Source: JAGOTP01 sp964567995 (GTDB lineage: Bacteria > Patescibacteriota > Patescibacteriia > 2-12-FULL-60-25). Taken from it: a stretch of 64,000 bases of DNA. The stretch is from the NCBI GenBank assembly GCA_964567995.1, contig CAZMOB010000006.1, positions 8,154 to 72,153 of the forward strand, given 5' to 3'. This document shows positions 40,772-49,492 of this stretch, piece by piece. Position 1 is the stretch's first letter; each line of letters opens with the position of its first letter. The translations under genes were made by a program, and so were the position numbers. Under the pieces are notes generated by a model. The model saw only the letters and a program-made list of their open reading frames with translations. It did no database searches and was not told the DNA's origin.

Positions 40772-42106
40772 ATGCCTGAAATTGTTGTCACCCCACTCCC
40801 GAAATCCGAAGTGAAACTCGAATTCACCGTGAGCGTTGAGGAAACGCGTCCGTATTTGGAAGAGGCCGTCAAAGAGCTCTCTGTCGCGCGTCCGGTGGCC
40901 GGCTTCCGCCCAGGTAAATTGCCCTTTGCTGATGGGTTGCGTATGTATGGCCCAATGGCCGTGCTCGAAGCCTCACTTGAGCGCATCATTCGTGCCGCCT
41001 ACGTTCGCGCCATTGTCGACAAACAACTCTCACCCGTCGGCTCGCCTAACGTGAACGTCGATCAGATCGTTCCCGATCAACCGATCAAATTCACGATCAT
41101 CGCTCCCATTGAACCAGTCGTCACAAAACTCCCTGACGTCAAAGACTGCTCAGTCGAACGTAAAGTCACGACGATCGACGAATCGCAAATCGATAACACC
41201 ATCGAACAGATTCGCAAGATGCGCCGGAGCGAAGCAGCTGTTGATCGTGCAGCGACCGCTGATGACCTGGTCGTGATTGACCTCGAAATGAAGAAGGATA
41301 ATGTCATCATCGACGGTGGCGCTGGCACGGATTATCGTGTCTACCTTTCAGAAGAGCACTACATTCCTGGCTTCTCCAAAGAACTGGTCGGCATCAAAGC
41401 CGGTGAAGAACGAAATTTCACCCTTCCTTTCCCAAAGGAGCACTACCAAAAACACATTGCTGGTCACGACATCAACTTCAACGCCAAAGCCAAACAAGTC
41501 TTTGAATTGACGTTGCCAGAAGTGAACGAAGAATTCTCAAAGACCGTCGGCGCGACCGATGTCACCGACCTCCGCAAAAAGATTCGCGAGAACATGGAAC
41601 AAGAAGCTAACCAGAAATCGGATGAAGCCGCCGAGATCGCACTCTTGGAACAACTCACCAACCAAGCGACCTTCACGGACATCCCTGAGATCTTGGTCAA
41701 CGAAGAAGTCCGCCGTATGATCGGCGAACTGCAACAAGGCATCGACCAGCAAGGCATGAAATGGGAAGACTACTTGTCCTCAGTCAAGAAATCCGTCGAT
41801 GATTTGAAAATCGAATTCGCTCCGCAAGCTATTCGCCGCATCAAGTCCGCCGTCCTGATCAAAGCCTTCGCCAAAGAAGCCGGCGTCGAAGTGAAAGACG
41901 AAGACGTCGACCAAGAAATCGATGCGATTCTGACCTCGCTCCGCAAAGGCGATAACGAGGCTCGCGAACGCGTAAGCTCACCTGACTATCGCGATTACGT
42001 CATGGTCCAAATGCGCAACCGCAAAGCACTGGAATGGTTGAAAGATAAGTGCGTGAAGGCAGCGACGGGCGAGAAAAAGGAGAAGGTCGCGAAAGAAAAG
42101 AAATAG
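40772..42106 (+). CDS. tig: Trigger factor, ribosome-associated chaperone
   Basis: The product is 444 aa from ATG 40772 (MPEIVVTPLPKSEVKLEFTV). The N-terminal ribosome-binding domain has ARPVAGFRPGKLPFA, which matches the signature GFRxGKxP loop. The FKBP-like PPIase domain follows (residues about 155-240; VVIDLEMKKDN; YIPGFSKELVGIKAGEERNF), and then the helical C-terminal substrate-binding arms. Trigger factor meets nascent chains at the ribosome exit. The Lys/Glu-rich tail ends in EKKEKVAKEKK. Confidence 0.95.
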   Translation: MPEIVVTPLPKSEVKLEFTVSVEETRPYLEEAVKELSVARPVAGFRPGKLPFADGLRMYGPMAVLEASLERIIRAAYVRAIVDKQLSPVGSPNVNVDQIVPDQPIKFTIIAPIEPVVTKLPDVKDCSVERKVTTIDESQIDNTIEQIRKMRRSEAAVDRAATADDLVVIDLEMKKDNVIIDGGAGTDYRVYLSEEHYIPGFSKELVGIKAGEERNFTLPFPKEHYQKHIAGHDINFNAKAKQVFELTLPEVNEEFSKTVGATDVTDLRKKIRENMEQEANQKSDEAAEIALLEQLTNQATFTDIPEILVNEEVRRMIGELQQGIDQQGMKWEDYLSSVKKSVDDLKIEFAPQAIRRIKSAVLIKAFAKEAGVEVKDEDVDQEIDAILTSLRKGDNEARERVSSPDYRDYVMVQMRNRKALEWLKDKCVKAATGEKKEKVAKEKK

Positions 42107-42126
42107 TGGGCGGAGAATACACCACA

Positions 42127-42170
42127 AAAAAACGCCCGATGTTCCTCCTTGGGGGACACGGGCGTTTTTT
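42127..42170 (+). terminator. tig terminator
   Basis: AAAAAACGCCCG pairs with CGGGCGTTTTTT (42127-42138 and 42159-42170) around a C/G-rich inner stem. Confidence 0.9.
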
Positions 42171-42250
42171 GACTTTTATTATTTTATCCAGTAAAAATGG
42201 GTTGTTCTTTTTGCCTTCAAAACGTCCAACTGATCACAAGGGGTAATTCG

Positions 42251-43084
42251 ATGCAACCGGAAACGTCCAGAGAATTTACGGAGGAAGATCTTCCGATCAG
42301 GAATGCGCTCCAACTCCTGAGAGCAGCGTTCGGAAGCTGTTCCGAAGCAGAGCTGAAGCTCCTGCTCAAGGACAAGAGCCTTCAGGAGTCCGTGAGATCG
42401 GCTGTCAACGGCGCCTTCGATGGCCGACCGAGTCGGGGCATGATCAACGATCTCTTCACCCCCGCGAAGATGCAGCTCGACCTCATGAGCGACTTCAACT
42501 TCGAAGGACGCTGCGGGCTCGATTCTCGCTTCTTCGACGCAGCACGTGCCAATACTCCGCCTTGGCCTAAAGGTGAATTCTCGGCTCTGGTGCTCGTCCC
42601 CACCCTGAGAGAGACGAGACACAAGTCGAGTCTCCAGAGGACGTTTCAAGCACTGATGCGGTCCCTCGGTCTGAAAAACCACGAGGTCTACCGAGCGTCC
42701 GATCGAAAGAGCCTGAAGCTAGCCGATAACATCCCGCCCCTGGTCGAAGGCCTCACCTGGCATCAGCTCGACCTCGGCTGCCGTCCAAACTCGCGCTGGA
42801 GAGAGATCATGACCGAAGGGAATCTCCCCCACCTCGCCGTTCTGGCTGCAGCCGTTATGCATCCGCACTGGCTGAGGAAGATGTTCCGCTACGAGGGGGT
42901 AACGAGTGCCATGCTCCCCGGGCTCACCTGGTTCGACCGCGAGCGGCCACATGAGGGTCATCAACTGCTCCAACTGAGCTTCGATCGGGCGCTGGATCAA
43001 CCCGATCTCTGGTACGGATCTGCAGATCTCTATGATCGTCCCGAGCAACGACAAGCCTGCGTCCCGAGAGAGATCCTCACCTAG
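42251..43084 (+). CDS. GC-rich orphan soluble protein (module H)
   Basis: The product is 277 aa from ATG 42251, with AAGGGGTAA about 5 nt upstream as Shine-Dalgarno. It has no signal peptide or membrane helix. Noticeable features are an N-terminal helical part (RNALQLLRAAFGSCSEAELK), a middle with FSALVLVPTLRETRHKSSLQ, and a C-terminal part with AVMHPHWLRKMFRYEG and GLTWFDRERPHEGHQLLQ. No family is recognised. Codons favour CTC, GAG and AAG. It lies between tig and nfo with a private terminator. Confidence 0.7.
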   Translation: MQPETSREFTEEDLPIRNALQLLRAAFGSCSEAELKLLLKDKSLQESVRSAVNGAFDGRPSRGMINDLFTPAKMQLDLMSDFNFEGRCGLDSRFFDAARANTPPWPKGEFSALVLVPTLRETRHKSSLQRTFQALMRSLGLKNHEVYRASDRKSLKLADNIPPLVEGLTWHQLDLGCRPNSRWREIMTEGNLPHLAVLAAAVMHPHWLRKMFRYEGVTSAMLPGLTWFDRERPHEGHQLLQLSFDRALDQPDLWYGSADLYDRPEQRQACVPREILT

Positions 43085-43146
43085 CCGCACCTGCGGCGTG
43101 TCCCCCTGGAGGAGACGCGTCCCTCCCAGGTGCGGCTCTTCCATTT
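43083..43146 (+). terminator. Nested terminator of module H
   Basis: Arms 43083-43093 and 43127-43137 (AGCCGCACCTG/CAGGTGCGGCT) include the stop codon, enclose CGTGTC/GACGCG, and are followed by CTTCCATTT. Confidence 0.85.
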
Positions 43147-43159
43147 CAAGAATCGGTGC

Positions 43160-43188
43160 ATGACAAGTGCCTTTGAGTTCAGTAGAGT
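43160..43188 (+). promoter_or_regulatory. nfo promoter, leaderless type
   Basis: ATGACA (43160-43165) is 17 bp from TAGAGT (43183-43188), which is 8 nt from the nfo ATG. It would give an mRNA starting at or just before the start codon. Confidence 0.7.
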
Positions 43189-43196
43189 GTTTCTAT

Positions 43197-44036
43197 ATGT
43201 ATTTTGGCGCTCACGTTTCCGTCTCAGGCGGTTTGCAAAATGGTCCGATCAATGCCGGGGAACTCGGCTGCGAAGTCTTTCAATTCTTTTCACGTTCCCC
43301 TCAAGGCGGACCAGCTCCCAAAATCACCGAAGAGATGCTCGCCGCGTTTAAAGAAAGCTGCCAAACCTACGACCTCAGAGAGTGGGTCATCCATGCACCG
43401 TACTACATCAACTTCGCCAACGCCGAAGAGCGCATCCGCAAAAATTCCATTCGCATCATCCGCGAAGAACTAGAGCGCGGTAGCGTGCTCGGTGCGAAAT
43501 ACGTCATGTTCCATCCAGGCAGCGCCAAAGATGTCGGTGAGAAACTCGGCCAGCAATACGTTATCGGCGGCATCAAAGAAATTTACGAAAAATACACAGG
43601 GACCACCGAATTACTGATTGAAATCTCTGCGGGTGCCGGAGCCGTCATCGGTGATCAATTCGAGGAGGTTGCTGCGCTCTTAGACGGGGTCGGCGAGAAA
43701 AAACTCGGCGTCTGTTTTGATACCGCTCACGCCTTCGCCAGCGGCTACGATCTCCGAACTGAAGAGGCGGTGCATACAACTTTCAAAACCTTCGACGATC
43801 TGATCGGCCTCAACCGCCTCAAAATGAGCCACTGCAACGATTCCAAAGTCGAGCTCGGCGCCCGCAAAGATCGTCACGAACACCTAGGCAAAGGCTTCAT
43901 CGGACTCGATGGGTTCAAAGCAATCGTGAATCACCCCAAACTCGCCCATCTCAACCTCTATCTCGAAACCGAACCAGACGAATTCCGCGAAGAAGACTTG
44001 GCTCTTCTCAAAAAGTTCCGAGGCAAGAAAAAATAG
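43197..44036 (+). CDS. nfo: Endonuclease IV (AP endonuclease)
   Basis: The 279-aa product is a TIM-barrel Zn enzyme that cuts DNA at abasic sites in base excision repair. Metal-site motifs are intact: YFGAHVSVSGG, WVIHAPYYINFAN, VMFHPGSA, IEISAGAGAVIG, CFDTAHAFASGYD, SHCNDSK, DRHEHLGKG and YLETEPDE. The start at 43197 is chosen because it gives the family N-terminus and lies just after a good promoter. A frame start further upstream is not conserved. Confidence 0.96.
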   Translation: MYFGAHVSVSGGLQNGPINAGELGCEVFQFFSRSPQGGPAPKITEEMLAAFKESCQTYDLREWVIHAPYYINFANAEERIRKNSIRIIREELERGSVLGAKYVMFHPGSAKDVGEKLGQQYVIGGIKEIYEKYTGTTELLIEISAGAGAVIGDQFEEVAALLDGVGEKKLGVCFDTAHAFASGYDLRTEEAVHTTFKTFDDLIGLNRLKMSHCNDSKVELGARKDRHEHLGKGFIGLDGFKAIVNHPKLAHLNLYLETEPDEFREEDLALLKKFRGKKK

Positions 44037-44041
44037 CCGCT

Positions 44042-44308
44042 ATGCGCATTCAGGTTCGAATTATTCCCAACGCCCATTCGAACGAGATCGTCGGCAAAGA
44101 ATCTGGCGTCTACAAAATTCGCCTCGCTGCACCACCAATTGATGGTCGTGCTAATGAGACGCTCATTCGCTTTCTGGCTGATCGACTTGAGATTGCTCCC
44201 TCTCTGATTTCCATTGTAAAAGGCCACACCAGCAAACACAAAACGCTCGAAATCCCCCTGCCGCCAGAAGAGGTCACAGCCGCCCTTTCACCAGCCGCTT
44301 TTTGTTAA
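44042..44308 (+). CDS. DUF167/YggU family protein
   Basis: The 88-aa product carries the family signature: VRIIPNAHSNEIVG, YKIRLAAPPIDGRANETLI and ISIVKGHTSKHKTLEI. The family is widespread, small and of unknown biochemical role. It starts 5 nt after nfo and probably shares its transcript. Terminator follows. Confidence 0.93.
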   Translation: MRIQVRIIPNAHSNEIVGKESGVYKIRLAAPPIDGRANETLIRFLADRLEIAPSLISIVKGHTSKHKTLEIPLPPEEVTAALSPAAFC

Positions 44309-44316
44309 TCAAACCA

Positions 44317-44352
44317 AAAACCCTCCCCATGCTTCGTGGTGGAGGGTTTTGT
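44317..44352 (+). terminator. nfo-yggU terminator
   Basis: AAAACCCTCC and GGAGGGTTTT (44317-44326 and 44341-44350) form a 10-bp stem flanked by A and T runs. It also serves the minus strand coming from yidD. Confidence 0.88.
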
Positions 44353-44368
44353 GGTTCGGGGCACTATT

Positions 44369-44491
44369 CTACGGAATGAACTGCCCTCTAGGAGAAATGA
44401 CGTAAGCAAAAATCAAGGCTGAGACAAGATATTTTCCAACCACTACTGCCCAAAACCATTTAGATGAAACAATGCGTTTGACAGCGATCAT
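44369..44491 (-). CDS. Possible 40-aa membrane peptide downstream of yidD
   Basis: The frame MIAVKRIVSSKWFWAVVVGK continues with a second hydrophobic stretch (YLVSALIFAYVI) and stops at 44369. Its ATG overlaps the TGA of an 18-codon frame that begins (ATG 44537) 5 nt after yidD ends and 9 nt after AAGGAG. This ATGA arrangement allows translational coupling. Hydrophobicity and position between yidD and the terminator support it. No family is recognised. Confidence 0.4.
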   Translation of the reverse strand: MIAVKRIVSSKWFWAVVVGKYLVSALIFAYVISPRGQFIP

Positions 44492-44549
44492 AGCAACAAG
44501 GGTAAAGATTCTTGCTCCCGACAACGCCTGCTTGTTGCGTGCATGACAC

Positions 44550-44801
44550 TTACTCCTTCGGCACCGGATCCTCGCCTCCTGGATGCCAAGGATGACACCG
44601 TCCGAGCCGAGCGATCGTCAGACCGACTCCTTTCAGGAGGCCAAACCTCTGGATCGCTCCTTCGGAATACTCAGAACACGTCGGATGAAATCGACAGACA
44701 CCATTCGGAAAAAACACTCGCATGAATCCATGATCGGGCGACAGCGTCGCCCGATAGATTCGCAAGAGCCAAATAAACGGGTAGCGGACAAAGCGGAACA
44801 C
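44550..44801 (-). CDS. yidD: Membrane protein insertion efficiency factor YidD
   Basis: The 83-aa product matches YidD: IWLLRIYRATLSPDHG, CRFHPTCSEYSEGAIQRFG and RLGRCHPWHPGGEDPVP, including the conserved cysteines. YidD is a small inner-membrane protein that helps YidC insert proteins. It follows rnpA in the usual rpmH-rnpA-yidD order. yidC itself is not found next to it. Confidence 0.95.
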   Translation of the reverse strand: MFRFVRYPFIWLLRIYRATLSPDHGFMRVFFPNGVCRFHPTCSEYSEGAIQRFGLLKGVGLTIARLGRCHPWHPGGEDPVPKE

Positions 44802-44828
44802 AAATTCAAAGCTACTTCTTACGCAAGC

Positions 44829-45239
44829 TTACGCCTTCTGGTTTTTAAAGACGACGGACGTTTTTTTCTTGGCTTTCGGCTTCCGTTTCGGAATCGGTTT
44901 GAGTGCTGCCTCCGGCATCTTTTCAAAGGCTTTTAAAATGGCTGTCTTGATCTCTTCGAACGGCGCGTCTCGCGCTTCTGGTCGCGCAATCAACAAAATA
45001 TCTTGCTTTTCGGGCCAAGAGGGCTGCACCAAGCGGATCGCTTCGCGCAAACGGCGCTTCGTTCGATTCCGGTCATGCGCCCGCTTGTAGATCTTCGTGG
45101 AAACAACAAATCCAATCCGGGTTGGCGCATCCGAAGCGCGAAAACGTAACGTAAAAAAGGGGCCGTACACGACGCGCCCCTTCTGGGACAGCAGGGCGAA
45201 GTCCCGCATGCGGCGGAGCCGATGGGTCTTCGCTAACAT
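44829..45239 (-). CDS. rnpA: Ribonuclease P protein component
   Basis: The 136-aa product has the RnpA core: LRRMRDFALLSQKGRVVYGP, RIGFVVSTKIYKRAHDRN and the basic RNR helix RTKRRLREAIR, which binds the RNase P RNA and the tRNA leader. A Lys/Pro-rich C-terminal tail (PKRKPKAKKKT) extends it beyond the usual 110-120 aa. It lies between rpmH and yidD. The RNase P RNA was not found in the window. Confidence 0.95.
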   Translation of the reverse strand: MLAKTHRLRRMRDFALLSQKGRVVYGPFFTLRFRASDAPTRIGFVVSTKIYKRAHDRNRTKRRLREAIRLVQPSWPEKQDILLIARPEARDAPFEEIKTAILKAFEKMPEAALKPIPKRKPKAKKKTSVVFKNQKA

Positions 45240-45251
45240 AGCTGCGCTCGC

Positions 45252-45404
45252 TTATTTGCCTGGGCGAAGAGCGATGGCTTTGCGGCCTTTCGCACGACGA
45301 CGAGACAAAACCTCACGACCACCACGGGTCGCCATACGCTCACGGAAACCGTGGACACGGGCGCGGCGGGCCTTCTTTGGCTGATATGTTCGCTTCGTTG
45401 CCAT
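45252..45404 (-). CDS. rpmH: Ribosomal protein L34
   Basis: This short gene encodes 50 residues starting MATKRTYQPKKARRARVHGF, with the L34 signature RTYQPKKxRRxRxHGFRxRM and ending KAIALRPGK. L34 is a small basic protein of the 50S subunit. It leads rpmH-rnpA-yidD, the classical order next to dnaA and oriC. A 12-bp gap separates it from rnpA, and a very good promoter lies just upstream. Confidence 0.96.
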   Translation of the reverse strand: MATKRTYQPKKARRARVHGFRERMATRGGREVLSRRRAKGRKAIALRPGK

Positions 45405-45418
45405 AGGGAATGACCGGG

Positions 45419-45447
45419 ACTATACGAGAAACCGACTTTTTTGGCAA
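45419..45447 (-). promoter_or_regulatory. rpmH operon promoter
   Basis: On the minus strand TTGCCA (45447-45442) is 17 bp from TATAGT (45424-45419), 14 nt before the ATG of rpmH. Confidence 0.85.
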
Positions 45448-45517
45448 GGTTTGGCGAATCTTCGCGGAAAGAGCCGATTCGTCATAGACTGGAGGTATTC
45501 TTCGTTCCCTTTTTACT

Positions 45518-47062
45518 ATGGAAATCTCCTCTCCTCGCTCCTTGCCCGAACTCGCCCGATTCATTCGCCCCTGGGCCTTCGTGGCAGCCGTTCTCGTGGC
45601 GCTCGTGTTCCACTTTTTCTTGTCCCATGGCGTCATGGGCTGGCCGCTTGCGTTATTCGCCCTCAGCATCACGGGCGGTATCTTATTCATCACCCACACG
45701 GCACAAAGTGTACGGAATCGGTGGGCGCTTCTGTTTCTCATTCCGTTGTTAGCCGCCTGCTTCAGCGCCGTCCTCTATTCAAGCGATGTCATTAAAGGGG
45801 TAGCCTTTGTCACGATTGCCGGCAGTTTGGCCGCTCTTGCCTATTGGTTAACCGCTCCGCCGGTCGATTGGCGAAAAGGCATACCACTTTGGAAGCCAGC
45901 TGTGTTTTTGGAAGCAGCCCTCCCCTTCCGAGGTTATCAACTCCTGTTCACGGAATCTGGGGGCACCCGTAGCGTTAACAGCAAGCTTCTTTTGCAAATC
46001 GGCATCGGACTTCTCATCGCAGGTCCGGTCCTCCTGATTTTTCTTGCACTCTTCTTGGAAGGCGATCGCTACTTCCAACAGGTCATGAGTAACTGGATCA
46101 CCTTGGATTTCTTGACGGATAACGTGGTTCGCCTCTTTTTCGACGTCCTAATCGTCTTTTTTGGCCTTGGGTTCTTCTGGAGAATCGTCCGTCGGTCTCG
46201 CGAAGAGACTCCGATCAAGGAGCCAAAAACGCCCTTTCAAGAGATTATCGCGACCCGGAGTTTCTTGTTTGCTATCGCTGGTCTCTTCGTCCTGTTCGCG
46301 GGCTTTCAAGTCTTTTATCTCTTCCAAGGATCTGGCTATATTCTGGCTCAAGATAAAACCTACGCCGAGTATGCCGTCTCCGGCTATCAACAATTATGCG
46401 TCGCCGCAGCCTTTGCGTTCGCTATTCTACTTGCGATCTACCGGTTAACTCATATGGAGGATCGCTGGATTCGCGGGACCAGCACGGTTATTGCGGTCAC
46501 ATCTATTATTAGTACGTTGTCTGCGGGGAAGAGACTTTGGCTGTATGTCGATGCCTACGGGCTTACGCTCAGCCGCTCCTGGGGGATGCAGTTTTTGATC
46601 TTGGTCATTCTCCTGTTCGTTGTACTGATCATCAGTCTCAGAAAACGCTGGAACAGTTACCAACTGACGAGTATCGGGAGCGTATTAACGCTCGGACTGT
46701 TGTCGCTGACGCTTCTGTTCAATCAAGAAGCGTTCGTCGCTCGTTACAATCTGGCACGACATGCTGAACGAAAAGGGCCGGCTCTAGATGTGGGGTACCT
46801 CGCGACCCAACTCAGTCCTGATGCAGTCCCCGCGCTCGCCGAAGCACTCGCTTCAGCTACCTGGCAGGATGAGCGGACGAATACGAGCAACTATGATCTA
46901 AGCGATGGTCTACTAACCGGTGTCGGGGCTCGGCAGAAAGTCTACATATACTGGCAGAATATAACGTTGCGGGACTTAAAAGAACGCGATGCCCGCCATG
47001 TAACGCTTTCCGATCTACGAGCCCAACGCGCGATCACCGAGACAATAGATCTCGCGAACTAG
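45518..47062 (+). CDS. DUF4173-type polytopic membrane protein
   Basis: The 514-aa product has about eleven transmembrane helices and a soluble C-terminal part (after residue about 415) rich in Ala, Glu and Arg. The stretch YSDSxxKGx is represented by YSSDVIKGVAFVTIAGSLAA, and GYQQLCVAAAFAFAILLAIY with AEYAVSGY resembles DUF4153/DUF4173 membrane proteins. Function is unknown. It is inserted between the rpmH operon and dnaA, which are usually adjacent. Confidence 0.7.
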   Translation: MEISSPRSLPELARFIRPWAFVAAVLVALVFHFFLSHGVMGWPLALFALSITGGILFITHTAQSVRNRWALLFLIPLLAACFSAVLYSSDVIKGVAFVTIAGSLAALAYWLTAPPVDWRKGIPLWKPAVFLEAALPFRGYQLLFTESGGTRSVNSKLLLQIGIGLLIAGPVLLIFLALFLEGDRYFQQVMSNWITLDFLTDNVVRLFFDVLIVFFGLGFFWRIVRRSREETPIKEPKTPFQEIIATRSFLFAIAGLFVLFAGFQVFYLFQGSGYILAQDKTYAEYAVSGYQQLCVAAAFAFAILLAIYRLTHMEDRWIRGTSTVIAVTSIISTLSAGKRLWLYVDAYGLTLSRSWGMQFLILVILLFVVLIISLRKRWNSYQLTSIGSVLTLGLLSLTLLFNQEAFVARYNLARHAERKGPALDVGYLATQLSPDAVPALAEALASATWQDERTNTSNYDLSDGLLTGVGARQKVYIYWQNITLRDLKERDARHVTLSDLRAQRAITETIDLAN

Positions 47063-47081
47063 CAAGCTGTTAGAGTCGAAT

Positions 47082-47117
47082 AAAACAGCCCCCTGTCAAT
47101 CCGGGGCGCTGTTTTTG
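47082..47117 (+). terminator. Terminator before dnaA
   Basis: AAAACAG.CCCC pairs with GGGG..CTGTTTT around a ten-base loop, followed by T-rich sequence. Confidence 0.8.
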
Positions 47118-47169
47118 TCATAGCCGCTTTAGGGCTGTTTCCTTCTTGCTTTACAAAAAATGTGCTACA

Positions 47170-47208
47170 TTATCCACACTTCATCCACAGATTTGACAGG
47201 TATCCACA
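47170..47208 (+). promoter_or_regulatory. Three DnaA boxes upstream of dnaA
   Basis: TTATCCACA (47170-47178, consensus), TCATCCACA (47181-47189) and GTATCCACA (47200-47208) lie in the same orientation within 39 bp in the dnaA leader region. They fit dnaA autoregulation or part of the origin. Confidence 0.85.
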
Positions 47209-47272
47209 CGGCTGAAATCATCCAGTTCATTCACTCATCGCCTGCTCTCTTTTTCCTTTCTTCTACACGCCT

Positions 47273-48679
47273 ATGGACCACCAAACGACTTGGCAATCCG
47301 CCCTCGGAGAACTTGAGCTCACGCTCTCAAAGGCGAATTTCACGACGTGGTTCAAAGACACCTTCATCAGTTCGCTTGAGAATGGAAAAGCGGTGATCGC
47401 CGTCCCAAATACCTTCACGAAGGCTTGGTTTGAAAAAAAATACCACGAAGCCATTGTAAAAGCGCTCCGTTCCGCCACAAATCACGGCGTTCGAGAGGTG
47501 ACCTACCGTGTCGAGGTTAAAAACACGACCGTTCTCCCGATTGAACACATCGCTCAGGAAGCCATGGCGGAATATGTGCCGAATATGGTTGAACAAGCGG
47601 CAATCGGAAACGAGGTGAGCGTCCCAGCAGACACCCATCAGACCGATATTGGTCTCAATCCTCGCTATCTCTTCCAACAGTTCATCGTCGGAAAGAGCAA
47701 CGAACTCGCTCACGCGGCTTCCATGGCCGTCGCTGCCAAGCCGGGCCAGGTCTACAATCCGCTCTTTTTGTATGGTGGTGTCGGAATGGGCAAAACCCAC
47801 CTCCTGCAAGCGATCGGCCACCATATTTTGACCACTCAACCACAGCTCAAGGTGGTCTACGTGACCTGTGAACGCTTCACGAATGAGTTCATCCAAGCCG
47901 TGCGGAGTGGACGCGTGGGTGAATTCAAAAATCAGTATCGAACAGCCGACGCGCTTCTGATCGACGATATTCAATTCTTAACCGGCAAGGAACAGACGCA
48001 GGAAGAGTTTTTTCACACCTTCAACACGCTGCATCAAAATAACAAGCAAATCATCATCGCTTCCGATCGTCCGCCACGCGACATTCAAACGCTCGAAAGC
48101 CGTCTTCAGTCCCGCTTCGAGTGGGGCATGATGGCTGATATTTCAAAACCAGATTTCGAAACCCGGGTCGCCATTCTCCAAGCCAAGTCGCGCGAAAAGC
48201 AGTACGCTCTCAGTACCGATTTGCATCATTTGATCGCCGGCGCCATCCAATCTAACGTCCGCGAACTCGAAGGCGCACTCAACAAAATCATCGCGTATCA
48301 CCAGTTCAAGAACCTTCTTCCGAGCACCGAGTCCGTCCAAACGCTTCTTCAAAGCTTCGGCCCGACCATCGCGAAGCGCACCGTGACGCCACGCAGCCTC
48401 ATCGAGATCGTGACCGCCTATTACGACATTCGTCTCGACGACATCTTGGGCAAAAGTCGCGAGCAACGCTTCGCTCTCCCTCGGCAGATCGCGATGTACT
48501 TGCTCCGCGAAGAAACCAAGTGTTCCTACCCTTCGATCGGCCACCACATTGGCGGACGCGACCACACAACCGCGATGCATGCTTGCGACAAGATTGGTGG
48601 GCTCGTGAAATGTGACGACCAGTTGAAACGAGATCTGGGAGTCATCCGAGAGAGATTGTATTCGACCAGCAACGCCTAA
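47273..48679 (+). CDS. dnaA: Chromosomal replication initiator DnaA
   Basis: The 468-aa product has all four DnaA domains: N-terminal interaction domain (WQSALGELELTLSKANFTTW), linker, AAA+ domain from about residue 125 (LNPRYLFQQFIVGKSNELAH; Walker A GGVGMGKTH; Walker B DALLIDDIQF) and DNA-binding domain with GGRDHTTAMHACDKI. It opens the origin by binding DnaA boxes, several of which are found upstream of dnaA and of dnaN. Length equals the E. coli protein. Confidence 0.97.
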   Translation: MDHQTTWQSALGELELTLSKANFTTWFKDTFISSLENGKAVIAVPNTFTKAWFEKKYHEAIVKALRSATNHGVREVTYRVEVKNTTVLPIEHIAQEAMAEYVPNMVEQAAIGNEVSVPADTHQTDIGLNPRYLFQQFIVGKSNELAHAASMAVAAKPGQVYNPLFLYGGVGMGKTHLLQAIGHHILTTQPQLKVVYVTCERFTNEFIQAVRSGRVGEFKNQYRTADALLIDDIQFLTGKEQTQEEFFHTFNTLHQNNKQIIIASDRPPRDIQTLESRLQSRFEWGMMADISKPDFETRVAILQAKSREKQYALSTDLHHLIAGAIQSNVRELEGALNKIIAYHQFKNLLPSTESVQTLLQSFGPTIAKRTVTPRSLIEIVTAYYDIRLDDILGKSREQRFALPRQIAMYLLREETKCSYPSIGHHIGGRDHTTAMHACDKIGGLVKCDDQLKRDLGVIRERLYSTSNA

Positions 48680-48680
48680 C

Positions 48681-48706
48681 GAAAAGAGACCCGCGGGTCT
48701 CTTTTC
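48681..48706. terminator. dnaA terminator, bidirectional
   Basis: A perfect 26-bp palindrome with A-rich and T-rich ends lies two bases after the dnaA stop. It can also serve the convergent regulator gene. Confidence 0.9.
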
Positions 48707-48730
48707 GATTCAGCTTGAGAATGGATGCTG

Positions 48731-49486
48731 TCAATTGTTCGATTCCTGCAAAGACCGCCACATAATTTCGAACTGTTCTTTGTGCATTTGAATGATACTT
48801 TGGTTTTCAATCACGATCGCAAAAATCGGTGGAATGATTTGATGGACCACGACGCGTTGCGGCGTAATGACCAAATTCGTGGTGAGCTGTGTTTCTTTGG
48901 GGAGGATGCGGATCCTTTCGTTCAATGTCCGTTGGATCCGCTGATGTTCCCGAGCGATCGCGGAGTCCTGAGCTAACATACGGATGTTGATATTCAGTTT
49001 GGCGCGGCGGCGTAAGAAGTCCAAAAAGTAATCCGGGTCTTGTTCCAACCATCGTTTGAGGTCGCTCAGAATCAGGTAGTCTTCGTGCGGTCGGATATCA
49101 CGAATCAACCCTTCATATACGGCCTTGACCGCCTCGAGTCCCTCGTAATATTTGAGAGAGCTTCCATCACCGGTGAAGTTATAGAGTGCTTCGAGATCTG
49201 GCAGAGCTCGTTGCAGCTTCTCGCGTTGTTGATTCAATAGTCGTTCAATTCCGGCCGGTGACTCAACGACATACAATTTCTTAAATCCGCGCATCTCGAT
49301 ATTCATAAGACCGCGTTTTTGAAGCTCTTCGACGACCGAGTAGATCGTCGTGCGTTTGATCTGCGTGTGTTTGGCTAACGTTAAAATGGTCGTTGGCCCA
49401 AGTGACAGTGCTTCCAAATAAATAACCGCCTCGGTTTCACGAAGACCGATTTCCATGAGTAATCGTAAAAGCTGCGCTTTGGTCAC
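48731..49486 (-). CDS. TrmB-family transcriptional regulator
   Basis: The 251-aa product has an N-terminal TrmB winged helix (MEIGLRETEAVIYLEALSLG, TILTLAKHTQIKRTTIYSVV, ELQKRGLMN), a coiled-coil (LLNQQREKLQRALPDLEAL) and a C-terminal PLD-like effector domain (YYEGLEAVKAVYEGLIRDI). TrmB-type proteins often sense sugars. The effector here is unknown. It starts with GTG. A palindrome just upstream may be its operator. It lies between dnaA and oriC on the opposite strand. Confidence 0.9.
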   Translation of the reverse strand: MTKAQLLRLLMEIGLRETEAVIYLEALSLGPTTILTLAKHTQIKRTTIYSVVEELQKRGLMNIEMRGFKKLYVVESPAGIERLLNQQREKLQRALPDLEALYNFTGDGSSLKYYEGLEAVKAVYEGLIRDIRPHEDYLILSDLKRWLEQDPDYFLDFLRRRAKLNINIRMLAQDSAIAREHQRIQRTLNERIRILPKETQLTTNLVITPQRVVVHQIIPPIFAIVIENQSIIQMHKEQFEIMWRSLQESNN

Positions 49487-49492
49487 AAGTTA

